Source of the DNA: Pseudomonas gingeri
Lineage (GTDB): Bacteria > Pseudomonadota > Gammaproteobacteria > Pseudomonadales > Pseudomonadaceae
DNA: 64,000 nt
Direction of reading: 5' to 3'
Assembly: GCF_013386115.1 (NCBI RefSeq)
Contig: NZ_JACAOR010000014.1
Location: forward strand, 62,001 to 126,000
Within the stretch, counting starts at the first letter, position 1. Each line of letters starts with the position of its first letter. The notes under the pieces are model-generated. The model was given only the letters and a program-made list of their open reading frames with translations. It did no database searches and was not told the origin of the DNA. Made by a program: the position numbers and the translations under genes. This document shows positions 49,575 to 57,159 of the stretch, one piece after another.

Positions 49575-50624
49575 TCAGCCTGCCAGCGCGGTTTTGCCGT
49601 TGAGCAGCGCGTTCAACGGTCGTGCATCAATCCATTCACGCACATCGAGGCTTTGCGGGATAAAGCGCCAGCGGTGCAGGAAATGGGTGAAATCCTGCAG
49701 GGCGGCAATCGCCTGTTCATCCAGTTCGGTACGCAGGCGCAGGTGTGCATCGTCGCCATAGGCCGCGGTTACCCAATACTCGCTGCTGTTGGTTTCCCGG
49801 GCCAGGTAGCGCCGGGTGTCTTCCGGGTGGGTGTGGGCCCACTGCTCGGCACGCAGTACCGAGTCGAGGATGCCGGTGGCCACGTCGAAATGGTTTTCCA
49901 GCAGGTTCAGGTCCACCGCGAGGGTGCGCGGAGTGCCGTTGTTGCTGCGGATCAGCGGGTCGGGATGGGAGCCGGTGTCGATCACCGTGTGCAAGCCGAA
50001 ATCATGGGCGTGCTGCGCCGCGCTGGCGCCCTTGAGGAAGATCGCATCGACCTCGCCGCGCAACAGGCCGATCAGTTCCAGGTTGCGTTCACTCGTGCGT
50101 GCATTGACCGGCGTGCCGGCCACGTTGCGCACGGCGTTGTCGCTGAAGGTGCCGCCATACCGGAAGTTCCCGAGCTTCACATCGCCGACCTTCAGGCCTT
50201 CCAGCGACAGCGCGTTTTCCAGCCCGCGCAATGCCTGGGCGCGGGTGAAATCGATCTGCGCACCGGCCCAGTCCGGCAGGCCGAAGGTGCGGCCCTTGAG
50301 GTCCTTGACGGTCTTGATGCCGCTGTCCTGGCGGGTCAGGATCAGTTGCACTTCGTCCGCCCAGGACAGGCCGATCACCCGGGTTTCGCGACCCTGGGCG
50401 CGGGCCCAGATCGCCGGGATATTGCCGCCATGGCGGACCGAATTCTGCAGGGTATGATCGAAGTGCGACTCGCGCACCGCCTTGTCATTCGATTCGCGCA
50501 GCGACTGCACTTCGGTGCCCAGGGCGCCGACGGTGTCCTGCAGCCAGCCTTTCTGCACGGCGATACCCAGGCCGGTGGGCACGGGACAGCGGGTGTACCA
50601 GAGGGTGTCGAGAGGTTGTGTCAT
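49575..50624 (-). CDS. DszB-like desulfinase homologue (Cys-His-Arg intact)
   Basis: A 349-residue cytoplasmic protein paralogous to its downstream neighbour. DszB active-site residues match Cys13 (YTRCPVPTG), His54 (SHFDH) and Arg64 (SVRHGGNIPA); the H-to-R spacing of 10 and GG-x-IP are preserved. The expected reaction is hydrolysis of a sulfinate to release sulfite and the hydrocarbon or phenol. It starts 19 bases after the SsuD-like monooxygenase, a natural partner generating sulfinates from sulfones or sulfonates. Shared fold with ABC binding proteins explains likely mis-annotation; no signal peptide. Substrate not evident. Confidence 0.78.
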   Translation of the reverse strand: MTQPLDTLWYTRCPVPTGLGIAVQKGWLQDTVGALGTEVQSLRESNDKAVRESHFDHTLQNSVRHGGNIPAIWARAQGRETRVIGLSWADEVQLILTRQDSGIKTVKDLKGRTFGLPDWAGAQIDFTRAQALRGLENALSLEGLKVGDVKLGNFRYGGTFSDNAVRNVAGTPVNARTSERNLELIGLLRGEVDAIFLKGASAAQHAHDFGLHTVIDTGSHPDPLIRSNNGTPRTLAVDLNLLENHFDVATGILDSVLRAEQWAHTHPEDTRRYLARETNSSEYWVTAAYGDDAHLRLRTELDEQAIAALQDFTHFLHRWRFIPQSLDVREWIDARPLNALLNGKTALAG

Positions 50625-50643
50625 CGAGGATTCTCCCCAGCGT

Positions 50644-51795
50644 TCAGGCGCTGGCTTTCAACGGTTGGATGGCCGGGCGTCGGTGCACCAGCGGCAGGAC
50701 TTCCTGGCCGATGCGCAGGGCTTCTTCGAGGTGCGGGTTGCCGGCGAGGATGAAGGTCGAGAAACCGGCGTCGCGGTATTCCACCAGGCGCTCGGCGATG
50801 TTTTCGTGGCTGCCCACCAGGCCGACGGTCGGGCCCGGCTTGGCCTTGGCAAAGCCGGCCCAGAGATTGGGGCCGATGATCAGGTCGTCGAAGCGGTCGA
50901 CGTTCTGGTGGTAGGCGGTTTGCCGCGCGGCGCCCACCGAATCGGAGCCGCTGGTGAAACCCTTGGCGACGACGCTGGTCCGGCCTTCAAGCTTGTCGAA
51001 CTGGCGGCGCAGGTCTTTCCAGGCCAGCTCCTCGGTCTCGCGGGCGAACAGGTCGACCCGCAGGCCGAACCGCACGCTGCGTCCCTGTTTGTCGGCAAGC
51101 TCGCGTACGCGATCGATATGCGGCTTGAGCTTGTCGATGGGCTCGGCCCAGTTCAGGTAGACATCGGCGTGCCTGGCGGCGACGCCCAGCGCGGCATCGG
51201 AGAACCCGGAGAAATACACCCCCGGCTTGCGCTCGTGCTGCAGGCCGGCGGGCAGGCTGCCGTTTTCCAGCTGGTAGATATCGCCGGCGTAGGAGAATTT
51301 TTCGTTCTCCCACAGGCCCTGGATGATGTCGAGGAACTCGCCGGTGCGCTTGTAGCGCAGGTCATGTTCGAGGAAGTCGCCGTTGGCGCGCTGGCTGGCG
51401 GGGTTGCCGCCGGTGATGATGTTCCACTCCAGGCGGCCACGGCTGAGATTCTGCAGGATCGCCGCCTGCTGCGCGGCGTAGGCGGGCAGGGTCCAGGTGG
51501 CCTGGAAGGCGATCAGGAACTTGATGCGCCGGGTTTCCCGGGCCAGCGCGGCGGCGGCAATCCATGGCTCGGGGCCGGTGGGCAGCAGGGCGCCTTCAAA
51601 ACCGGCGAGCTCGGCGGCCTTGGCCACCTGGGCGATGTAGTCGATGTAGGTGAAGTCGTCGGGTTCGCCGTTGGGCAAGCGTCCCGGAGCGATATGACCG
51701 GGGCGGTAGTCGGGGTTGCCACGGTTGTGTTTGTCGGTGGTCAGCTGCGGGCCGTCGGTGCCCAGCGGCAGGCGCCAGAAAAATTCAGTGCTCAT
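50644..51795 (-). CDS. SsuD-like FMNH2-dependent monooxygenase (LLM class) (1)
   Basis: A 383-residue bacterial luciferase-like enzyme, close in length to alkanesulfonate monooxygenase SsuD (381). Marks include WIAAAALARETRRIKFLIAF, LSRGRLEWNIITGGNPASQR, and the C-terminal VGLVGSHENIAERLVEYRDAGFSTFILAGNPHLEEA. It would use FMNH2 supplied by a reductase (none in the window) and O2 to cleave a C-S bond, releasing sulfite or a sulfinate. First gene of a sigma-54 operon with two DszB-like genes. ATG 51795 chosen by family N-terminus. Confidence 0.9.
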   Translation of the reverse strand: MSTEFFWRLPLGTDGPQLTTDKHNRGNPDYRPGHIAPGRLPNGEPDDFTYIDYIAQVAKAAELAGFEGALLPTGPEPWIAAAALARETRRIKFLIAFQATWTLPAYAAQQAAILQNLSRGRLEWNIITGGNPASQRANGDFLEHDLRYKRTGEFLDIIQGLWENEKFSYAGDIYQLENGSLPAGLQHERKPGVYFSGFSDAALGVAARHADVYLNWAEPIDKLKPHIDRVRELADKQGRSVRFGLRVDLFARETEELAWKDLRRQFDKLEGRTSVVAKGFTSGSDSVGAARQTAYHQNVDRFDDLIIGPNLWAGFAKAKPGPTVGLVGSHENIAERLVEYRDAGFSTFILAGNPHLEEALRIGQEVLPLVHRRPAIQPLKASA

Positions 51796-51848
51796 GGATG
51801 CTCCTGATTCAGTCGTGCAAGGTGCGTGGACCTGATGGCAGGGGTGGT

Positions 51849-51865
51849 TGCAACGCCCATGCCAT
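51849..51865 (-). promoter_or_regulatory. Sigma-54 promoter of the SsuD-like/DszB-like operon
   Basis: Minus strand TGGCAT-GGGCG-TTGCA, one base off consensus, with exact GG (51863-51862) to GC (51851-51850) spacing. Palindrome c is centred about 62 bases upstream of the -24 element. Predicted transcript start is about 45 bases before ATG 51795. Confidence 0.85.
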
Positions 51866-51912
51866 GGGGCGGGGCCCAATGGCTACGGGGGCTTGCGCAT
51901 GCGGGAAGGAGA

Positions 51913-51936
51913 CGGGTGCTGCTGTAGCAGCACCCG
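51913..51936. promoter_or_regulatory. Palindrome, candidate enhancer (UAS), site c
   Basis: CGGGTGCTGCT-GT-AGCAGCACCCG, perfect 11-bp arms, the most complete copy. A half-site CCAGCAGTCG follows 2 bases later, matching the arrangement at 43217-43236. Confidence 0.78.
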
Positions 51937-51967
51937 CCCAGCAGTCGATGCTGAGCGTGCAGCAGGC

Positions 51968-52000
51968 CCTTGCAGGCGCCGGCAAGCCGGCTCCTACGGG
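51968..52000. repeat. Single REP-type palindrome
   Basis: CTTGCAGGCGCCGGCAAGCC followed by GGCTCCTACGGGG, between the operon control region and the ABC exporter stop. Confidence 0.6.
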
Positions 52001-53838
52001 GATAGGGCGCTCGGCTCGTGGCTGCGCGCGCTGCGCAGGTAGGTCTGGTACAGCGCGGCATACGGTCCGTCCTTGTCCATCAACTGCTGATGCGCGCCCA
52101 GTTCCACCACCTGCCCATGGCGTACCACCGCGATCCGGTCGGCATCGCGGATCGTCGCCAGCCGATGCGCGATGATGATCGCCGTACGTCCCTCGCACAG
52201 CCGGCGCAACGCCCGCTGGATGCGTCGTTCGGTATGAATGTCCACCGCCGAAGTCGCCTCGTCCAGCACCAGCACCGCCGGGTCCGCCAGGTACGCGCGC
52301 ACCAGGCATACCAACTGCCGCTGGCCGTGGCTCAGATGCGCGCCCAGCGGGCCAACCTCCGTGTGGTACTGGTGAGGCAGGCGCTCCAGCACTTCATCGG
52401 CGCCCAGTTCGCGGGCGGCGGCGATCAGGGTGGCATCGTCGGCTTCGGGGGCGGCGAGGCGCAGGTTGTCGAGAATGCTGCCGCTGAACAGCACGTTGTC
52501 CTGCAACACCACGCCGACATGGCGACGCAGGGTATGTTGCGTCAGCTCGCGTACGTCGATGCCGTCGAGACGGACTGCACCGGTCTGCACTTCGTAGAAG
52601 CGCGTTAGCAATTGCACCAGGGTGCTCTTGCCATGGCCGGACGGGCCCACGATCGCCAGCACTTCACCCGCCGGGATATGCAGGTTCAGGCCGTTGATGA
52701 CCGGGGCTTGTCCGTAGCTGAACAGCACCTGGTCAAAATGCACTTCGCCACGCGCCCGTTCCAGGGGCCGGGGGCCGCTGCTGTCGACGATCTGCGGCGA
52801 GGTATCGAGCAGCAGGAAAATCCGCTGTGCCGACGCCGAGCCCGTGGCGTAGCGCTCAAACAGGTCCGACAGCTCCTGCAACGGTCCCAGGAACAAAAAC
52901 ACATAGAACAGGCTTTCCGCGACCTGGCCGACACTGACCTCGCCCGCCGCCAGGCCATACGCGCCCACCAGCAGCAACAGCGCGATTCCCGCCGAACTGA
53001 GCAGCGCGGTAAACGGTGCGAACCACGATGAGCGCAAGCTGCCGCGAATCAGCGCCTGGTTGAAATCCTCCAGCAACTGGCGATAGCGCCGCAGGTTCGG
53101 TGCCTCGTGGGCACACTGTTGCAGCAGGCGCGCACCACTGACGCTTTCCACCAGGTGCGCGGTAAAGCGGCTGCGGTTTTCCGCGACCCTGGCCCAGTTG
53201 CGCTGGGAGATGCGCTTGAAACTCCAGGTGGCGAGCACCAGTAAAGGCACCGTGGCCGCCAGGCTGAGGAAGAACCGCGGGTCGATGCGCCACAGCATCA
53301 CCGAGGCCAGGCCACAGCGCAGCAGGGCGCCCAGCAGTTCTGGCGGGCCCTGGATCACCAGCGGCTCGAGGGCGTCGACATCGCGGTCGACCCGGGAAAT
53401 GATGCGCCCGGCGCGGGTCTGGTCGAAGTAACTGACGCTCAGGCCCTGGACATGGGCGAATACCTGCACCCGCAACGCGTTCAGCACACGGATCGCCGCG
53501 CCGCCGGCGACAAATTGCGAGACCCCGGCCAGCAGGAAACGCACCAGCCAGCTGGCCGCCAGGCCGAGTCCCAGCCACAGCACCAGGCGCTCGTCCAGCA
53601 GCCAGTGATCGGCCTGTTGGATCAATCCACGGTCGAGCAGTTCACGCACAAACCACGGCCGCAGAAAGACGCTGATCACCAGCAGTATCTCGATGCCGAT
53701 CACCGCGACAATCTGCCGGCGGATCGGCCTGAGCAGTGGCAGCAAGCGCTTGAACATGCTGCGATCCAACGCCTTCTTCGCCAGCATTTCTTCGATTTCG
53801 ATATCGCTCAAGGCTTTGCCTGGCAGCGGGTTAGCCAT
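51994..53838 (-). CDS. ABC exporter half-transporter, active-site subunit
   Basis: A 614-residue fusion of a six-helix membrane domain and an ATPase: Walker A VGPSGHGKSTL, Walker B LVLDEATSAVD with catalytic Glu, H-loop IIAHRL, but signature LSHGQRQL instead of LSGGQ. With its partner (53831-55615) this forms a heterodimer in which one ATP site uses this Walker B and the partner's LSGGQ, and the other is degenerate. ATG 53838 overlaps the partner stop by 8 bases. Location after the SfnB-like gene (34 bases before the partner) puts it in the sulfur operon; it may expel an aromatic or hydrophobic by-product. Cargo not known. Confidence 0.88.
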   Translation of the reverse strand: MANPLPGKALSDIEIEEMLAKKALDRSMFKRLLPLLRPIRRQIVAVIGIEILLVISVFLRPWFVRELLDRGLIQQADHWLLDERLVLWLGLGLAASWLVRFLLAGVSQFVAGGAAIRVLNALRVQVFAHVQGLSVSYFDQTRAGRIISRVDRDVDALEPLVIQGPPELLGALLRCGLASVMLWRIDPRFFLSLAATVPLLVLATWSFKRISQRNWARVAENRSRFTAHLVESVSGARLLQQCAHEAPNLRRYRQLLEDFNQALIRGSLRSSWFAPFTALLSSAGIALLLLVGAYGLAAGEVSVGQVAESLFYVFLFLGPLQELSDLFERYATGSASAQRIFLLLDTSPQIVDSSGPRPLERARGEVHFDQVLFSYGQAPVINGLNLHIPAGEVLAIVGPSGHGKSTLVQLLTRFYEVQTGAVRLDGIDVRELTQHTLRRHVGVVLQDNVLFSGSILDNLRLAAPEADDATLIAAARELGADEVLERLPHQYHTEVGPLGAHLSHGQRQLVCLVRAYLADPAVLVLDEATSAVDIHTERRIQRALRRLCEGRTAIIIAHRLATIRDADRIAVVRHGQVVELGAHQQLMDKDGPYAALYQTYLRSARSHEPSALSP

Positions 53839-55615
53839 GATCGATCCCCAGCAGGTCACGGTATTGCGCATGGGTTGATTGCAGGTCGGCGTGACGGCCC
53901 TGCGCGGTGATCCTGCCGTCGGCCAGCATCAGCACGCGGTCGGCCAGCAGAATGGTCGAGAGCTTGCTGGAGATCACCAGCACCGTGGTGCCGCGCAGTT
54001 GCCGCAGGTTGTGCAGTACCTGGCGTTCGCTGATGGCGTCGAGGGCGCTGGTGGCGTCGTCCAGGCACAGGATGTCCGGCTTGCCCAGCAACGCGCGGGC
54101 CAGGCACAGGCGTTGGCGCTGGCCTCCGGACAAGGTCACGCCGCGATCGCCAAGGGGCGTTTCCAGGCCCTGGGGCAGGCGCTGCAGGACGTCTTCGGCG
54201 GCGGCGAGGTGCAGGGCCTCGCGCAGTTGTTCGTCGCTGGCCTCCGGGGCGGCAAGGCGCAGGTTGGCCGCCAGGCTACCGGCGAACAGGAAACTTTCCT
54301 GCGGCGCGACATGCACGCGCTGGCGCAGCGGGCCGAGTTGCAGGTCACGGATGTCCTGCCAGCCGCTGCTGTCCGAGCCGAGCAACAGGCGCCCGGCCGT
54401 TACATCGCTCAGGCGTGGCAACAGGCTGGCCAGCAAGCTCTTGCCGGTGCCGGTGGCGCCGACCAGCGCGACGATCTCTCCAGGCTGCAAGGTCAGCGAA
54501 GAGTCATGCAGGATGTCGCGGCCCCCACCGGGGGCGGTGACGCTGACCTGTTCCAGCTTGAGCCCCAGCGGGCTGGCGGGCAGGCTGGCGGCACCGCCGC
54601 GGATCGCCACCGGTGCATCCAGCAATTGCCAGATACGCTCGGCGCTGGCGCGGGCATCGGCGAAGGTCTGCATCACCCGGCCGATGCCTTCGATACGGAA
54701 TACCAGGGTGGTGGCGATCAGCAGCGAGGTCACCAGTTCGCCGATCCCGAGTTGACCGGCGGCCACCAAGTGGGCGCCGTACACCAGAATCCACACATGC
54801 CCCAGCGCCACCACCGCCTGGGGCAGTGGAATGCGCGAGCTGGAATAGGCCAGTGCCTGGCGTGCCAATGCGGCGAACACCGCGACCTGATCGGCGAAGC
54901 CCTGGATACGCCGTTGCTCCAGACCGAACGACTTGATCACCCGCACGCCGCCAATCCCTTCGCTCAGGTCCTGGTTGACCCGGTCATAGGCGCTGCCGAC
55001 CGCCCGGTCCAGGCTCACCAGGCGTCCGGTCTGGTGCACGAAGATCCACAGTCCGGTGACCGTGAGCAGCAGCGGCACCAGGCCCAGCAGCGGGTCGTAC
55101 CAGCCCAGCAGGCCCACGGTGGCCAGCACCACCAGCGGCGTTTCCACCAGCTGACGCCAGAAGGTGATCAGCGCATCGCGCACCTTGTCGGCATCGCGGG
55201 TGGTGCGAGTGATCATTTCGCCCATGCCGTGTTGCCAGTGATAACCCAGGTGCAGGCTCTGCACCTGGGACAGGATGCGTTCGCGCAGGCGCGTCAGCAG
55301 TTCCTGGCTGATCACCAGCGACAACACGCTGGCGACGTATTGCAGCAGGCCGCGGCCGAACGCCACGGCGAGCATCAGCCCGAGCCAGTACCAACCGAGG
55401 CTGGCGTCCAGGCTGCCGTCAGGATGGTGGACGACGGCGCGTCCGGTGCTGACGTCGTTCACCGCATGGCCGATCAGCCATTGTTGCCAGACCAGCCCCA
55501 GGTTGATGGCCACGTACAGCGCCGCCACCAGGGTGAATCGCCAGGGCATTTCCCGGTAGATCGCCAGGCTGCGTAGAAGGGGGTGTTGTTCGATCATGAA
55601 AAGCTCGTCAGCCAT
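53831..55615 (-). CDS. ABC exporter half-transporter, degenerate-site subunit
   Basis: A 594-residue membrane-plus-ATPase protein (start MADELFMIEQHPLLRSLAIYREMP). Walker A VGATGTGKSLL and signature LSGGQRQRL are intact, but Walker B is LCLDDATSALD (Glu replaced by Asp) and the H-loop is VISSKLST (His replaced by Ser). This is the usual partner pattern of asymmetric exporters, complementing LSHGQ in 51994-53838. It follows the SfnB-like gene by 34 bases. An alternative start at 55597 lacks no domain. A longer upstream reading is a shadow. Confidence 0.88.
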   Translation of the reverse strand: MADELFMIEQHPLLRSLAIYREMPWRFTLVAALYVAINLGLVWQQWLIGHAVNDVSTGRAVVHHPDGSLDASLGWYWLGLMLAVAFGRGLLQYVASVLSLVISQELLTRLRERILSQVQSLHLGYHWQHGMGEMITRTTRDADKVRDALITFWRQLVETPLVVLATVGLLGWYDPLLGLVPLLLTVTGLWIFVHQTGRLVSLDRAVGSAYDRVNQDLSEGIGGVRVIKSFGLEQRRIQGFADQVAVFAALARQALAYSSSRIPLPQAVVALGHVWILVYGAHLVAAGQLGIGELVTSLLIATTLVFRIEGIGRVMQTFADARASAERIWQLLDAPVAIRGGAASLPASPLGLKLEQVSVTAPGGGRDILHDSSLTLQPGEIVALVGATGTGKSLLASLLPRLSDVTAGRLLLGSDSSGWQDIRDLQLGPLRQRVHVAPQESFLFAGSLAANLRLAAPEASDEQLREALHLAAAEDVLQRLPQGLETPLGDRGVTLSGGQRQRLCLARALLGKPDILCLDDATSALDAISERQVLHNLRQLRGTTVLVISSKLSTILLADRVLMLADGRITAQGRHADLQSTHAQYRDLLGIDHG

Positions 55616-55649
55616 ACACGGGGAATGGGCCGCGCACGGCCCGTATTGC

Positions 55650-56882
55650 TTATTTGCGGGTGGCACCCTGGGTTTCCCGGGCGTTGAGAATCGCGGTGTA
55701 CTCGCCCGGGTCCACGCCGTTGAGGTAGTAGTTGCCCACGTGGTGCAGGCGCCAGCGGATCGGATCGTGGGTGGTATGCACCCGGGCATTGCGCCAGAAG
55801 CGATCCAGGTTCCACTTGCTCAACGATGAACTGGCCCCCAGCAGCGAGAAAATATCGCTGGAGATCTTCAGCGAGGCGCTGTCGGAATGCGCACGGGCGG
55901 TCGCCACCGAGAGGATCAACTCGTCCTGCAGTTCCTTGTTGTCGGGGTCTTGCTCATGGGCATCGAACACCCGCGCCGCGTCGCGCAACAGCGATTCGGC
56001 AGCGCGCAGGCTCACGGCGTATTCGCCGATCTGCTTGATGATGTGCGGCTCTTCATTGGCGTGGTCGACCCCGCTTTCCACCCATGGCCGCGCGTTGTGC
56101 TTGAGGTAATCCACCGCGGCCGACAACGCGCCGGCGGCGATACCGGTATCGATGGCCGCGTGAAGAATCTGTGGGAAGGTCAGTCCGGTGCGTTTCATCG
56201 GGCCTTTGCGCCATGAAACGAAGTCTTCATCCAGGACGACATTGTCGAAAATCACTGTGCCGCTGACCGAGTTTTTCTGGCCGAAGGCTTCCCAGTCATC
56301 CACCAGCGTCAGGCCCGGTGTATTGCGATTGAGCAGCACGCCCGCGCCGCCGTCGTCCGAGGCGGCCGTGAGCGAGATCCATTCGGCGAGGTAGGAACCG
56401 GTGGAGTAGAACTTGCTGCCATTGAGTACCAGGGCGCCGTCTTCGCGACGTTCGACGCGGGTCTTCAGCGCGAATTTGTTCTTGCCCCCGACCTCGGCCA
56501 GGGCGTTGCCGAAACGCTTGCCGGCCAGTACGTCGCTGACCAGTCGATCACGCACCGCGTCCGGGTAACCGTTGAAAATCCCCCGCAGCATCACGTTATG
56601 GATCTGCAGCAACTGTCCGACGCCGCCATCGGCCTCCGAGATCAGGCGTACGGTTTCGACGATGGTCTGCACCGACGCGCCGAGCCCGCCGAAGGCCTTG
56701 GGCACACCGATGGCGGTCAGGCCGCTTTCCGATAACAGCTGAGCCTGGCGCCAGGGCAACTGGCCGTTCTGCTGGCTGTCGGCGGCGATGCTGGCGATCT
56801 CCACGGCGATTTCCCTGGCGGCGGCGATGGCCTCGGCCTCGCTCGGCAGATGGCGTACGGGCGCCTGTTCGAATGTAGTCAT
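55650..56882 (-). CDS. SfnB/DszC-like flavoprotein monooxygenase (acyl-CoA dehydrogenase fold)
   Basis: A 410-residue acyl-CoA-dehydrogenase-fold protein. It lacks a CoA-typical catalytic base context but has the RHLPSEAEAIAAAREIAVEIA opening, LSESGLTAIGVPKAFGGLG, GSKFYSTGSYLAEWI and C-terminal ARVHTTHDPIRWRLHHVGNYYLNG that mark the sulfur-acquisition group (SfnB) and DszC, which oxygenate sulfides or sulfones with reduced flavin. Sigma-54 promoter at 56924-56940 and divergent palindromes at 56981-57050. Heads an operon with the ABC exporter pair. Confidence 0.85.
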   Translation of the reverse strand: MTTFEQAPVRHLPSEAEAIAAAREIAVEIASIAADSQQNGQLPWRQAQLLSESGLTAIGVPKAFGGLGASVQTIVETVRLISEADGGVGQLLQIHNVMLRGIFNGYPDAVRDRLVSDVLAGKRFGNALAEVGGKNKFALKTRVERREDGALVLNGSKFYSTGSYLAEWISLTAASDDGGAGVLLNRNTPGLTLVDDWEAFGQKNSVSGTVIFDNVVLDEDFVSWRKGPMKRTGLTFPQILHAAIDTGIAAGALSAAVDYLKHNARPWVESGVDHANEEPHIIKQIGEYAVSLRAAESLLRDAARVFDAHEQDPDNKELQDELILSVATARAHSDSASLKISSDIFSLLGASSSLSKWNLDRFWRNARVHTTHDPIRWRLHHVGNYYLNGVDPGEYTAILNARETQGATRK

Positions 56883-56923
56883 GGTTCAGTCCTTGGTTTG
56901 CGTAGGGCAGTGAAAAGGGCCTT

Positions 56924-56940
56924 GAGCAAGTTCTGCGCCA
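56924..56940 (-). promoter_or_regulatory. Sigma-54 promoter of SfnB-like/ABC exporter operon
   Basis: Minus strand TGGCGC-AGAAC-TTGCT, one mismatch in the -24 box, exact GG/GC spacing. Predicted start about 30 bases before ATG 56882. Confidence 0.82.
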
Positions 56941-56980
56941 ACGCCAGAACCCCCACTGCACAGGGCTCTCGGTGAGCGGG

Positions 56981-57050
56981 GTGCTGCTGGGGAAGCAGTG
57001 CTCGCCGGGGACTGCTGAAGGAGCAGCAGTGCTGCTGGCAGGCCAGCAGC
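56981..57050. promoter_or_regulatory. Cluster of three palindromic enhancer candidates (UAS), site d
   Basis: Sub-sites: 56981-57003 (GTGCTGCT-GGGGA-AGCAGTGC, imperfect), 57011-57030 (ACTGCTG-AAGGAG-CAGCAGT, perfect) and 57031-57050 (GCTGCTGG-CAGG-CCAGCAGC, perfect). They resemble sites a-c but with wider centres. They lie about 55-100 bases from both -24 elements. Confidence 0.65.
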
Positions 57051-57101
57051 CGTCTTCCGGGTGTCGGCTCGGAACCCTTGTAAACCGGGGCTTCTGGCGA
57101 T

Positions 57102-57117
57102 TGGCACGGCCTCTGCA
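57102..57117 (+). promoter_or_regulatory. Sigma-54 promoter of the DszB-like/aldolase/SsuD-like/importer operon
   Basis: Plus strand TGGCAC-GGCCT-CTGCA: perfect -24 box, one mismatch at -12, exact spacing. Predicted transcript start about 33 bases before ATG 57160. Confidence 0.82.
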
Positions 57118-57159
57118 ATACCCCCATGGACTGCCTTGCCCAATTCAATGGAGCTGACC

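Larger units (their letters stand above)
51796..51993. other. Control region upstream of SsuD-like (1)
   Basis: 198 bases with sigma-54 promoter (51849-51865), palindrome c (51913-51936) and a single REP unit (51968-52000). The ABC exporter gene ends at 51994, so the operon does not simply continue from it. Confidence 0.6.
56883..57159. other. Divergent sigma-54 control region of the sulfur island
   Basis: 277 bases between the SfnB-like gene (minus) and the DszB-like gene (plus). It carries a -24/-12 promoter for each direction with three palindromic enhancer candidates between them, so one set of activator sites may serve both. Confidence 0.75.

Noticed and set aside
48481-50624. ABC sulfonate-binding proteins
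   Set aside because: No signal peptides, and the DszB active-site block is present.
43214-57035. Cys-Cys leader peptides (reading the CTGCTG palindromes as CCxSS codons) for a cysteine attenuator
   Set aside because: The frames lack nearby start codons and ribosome sites, one copy runs in the other orientation, and no terminator follows. The sigma-54 promoters downstream fit an enhancer-site reading better.
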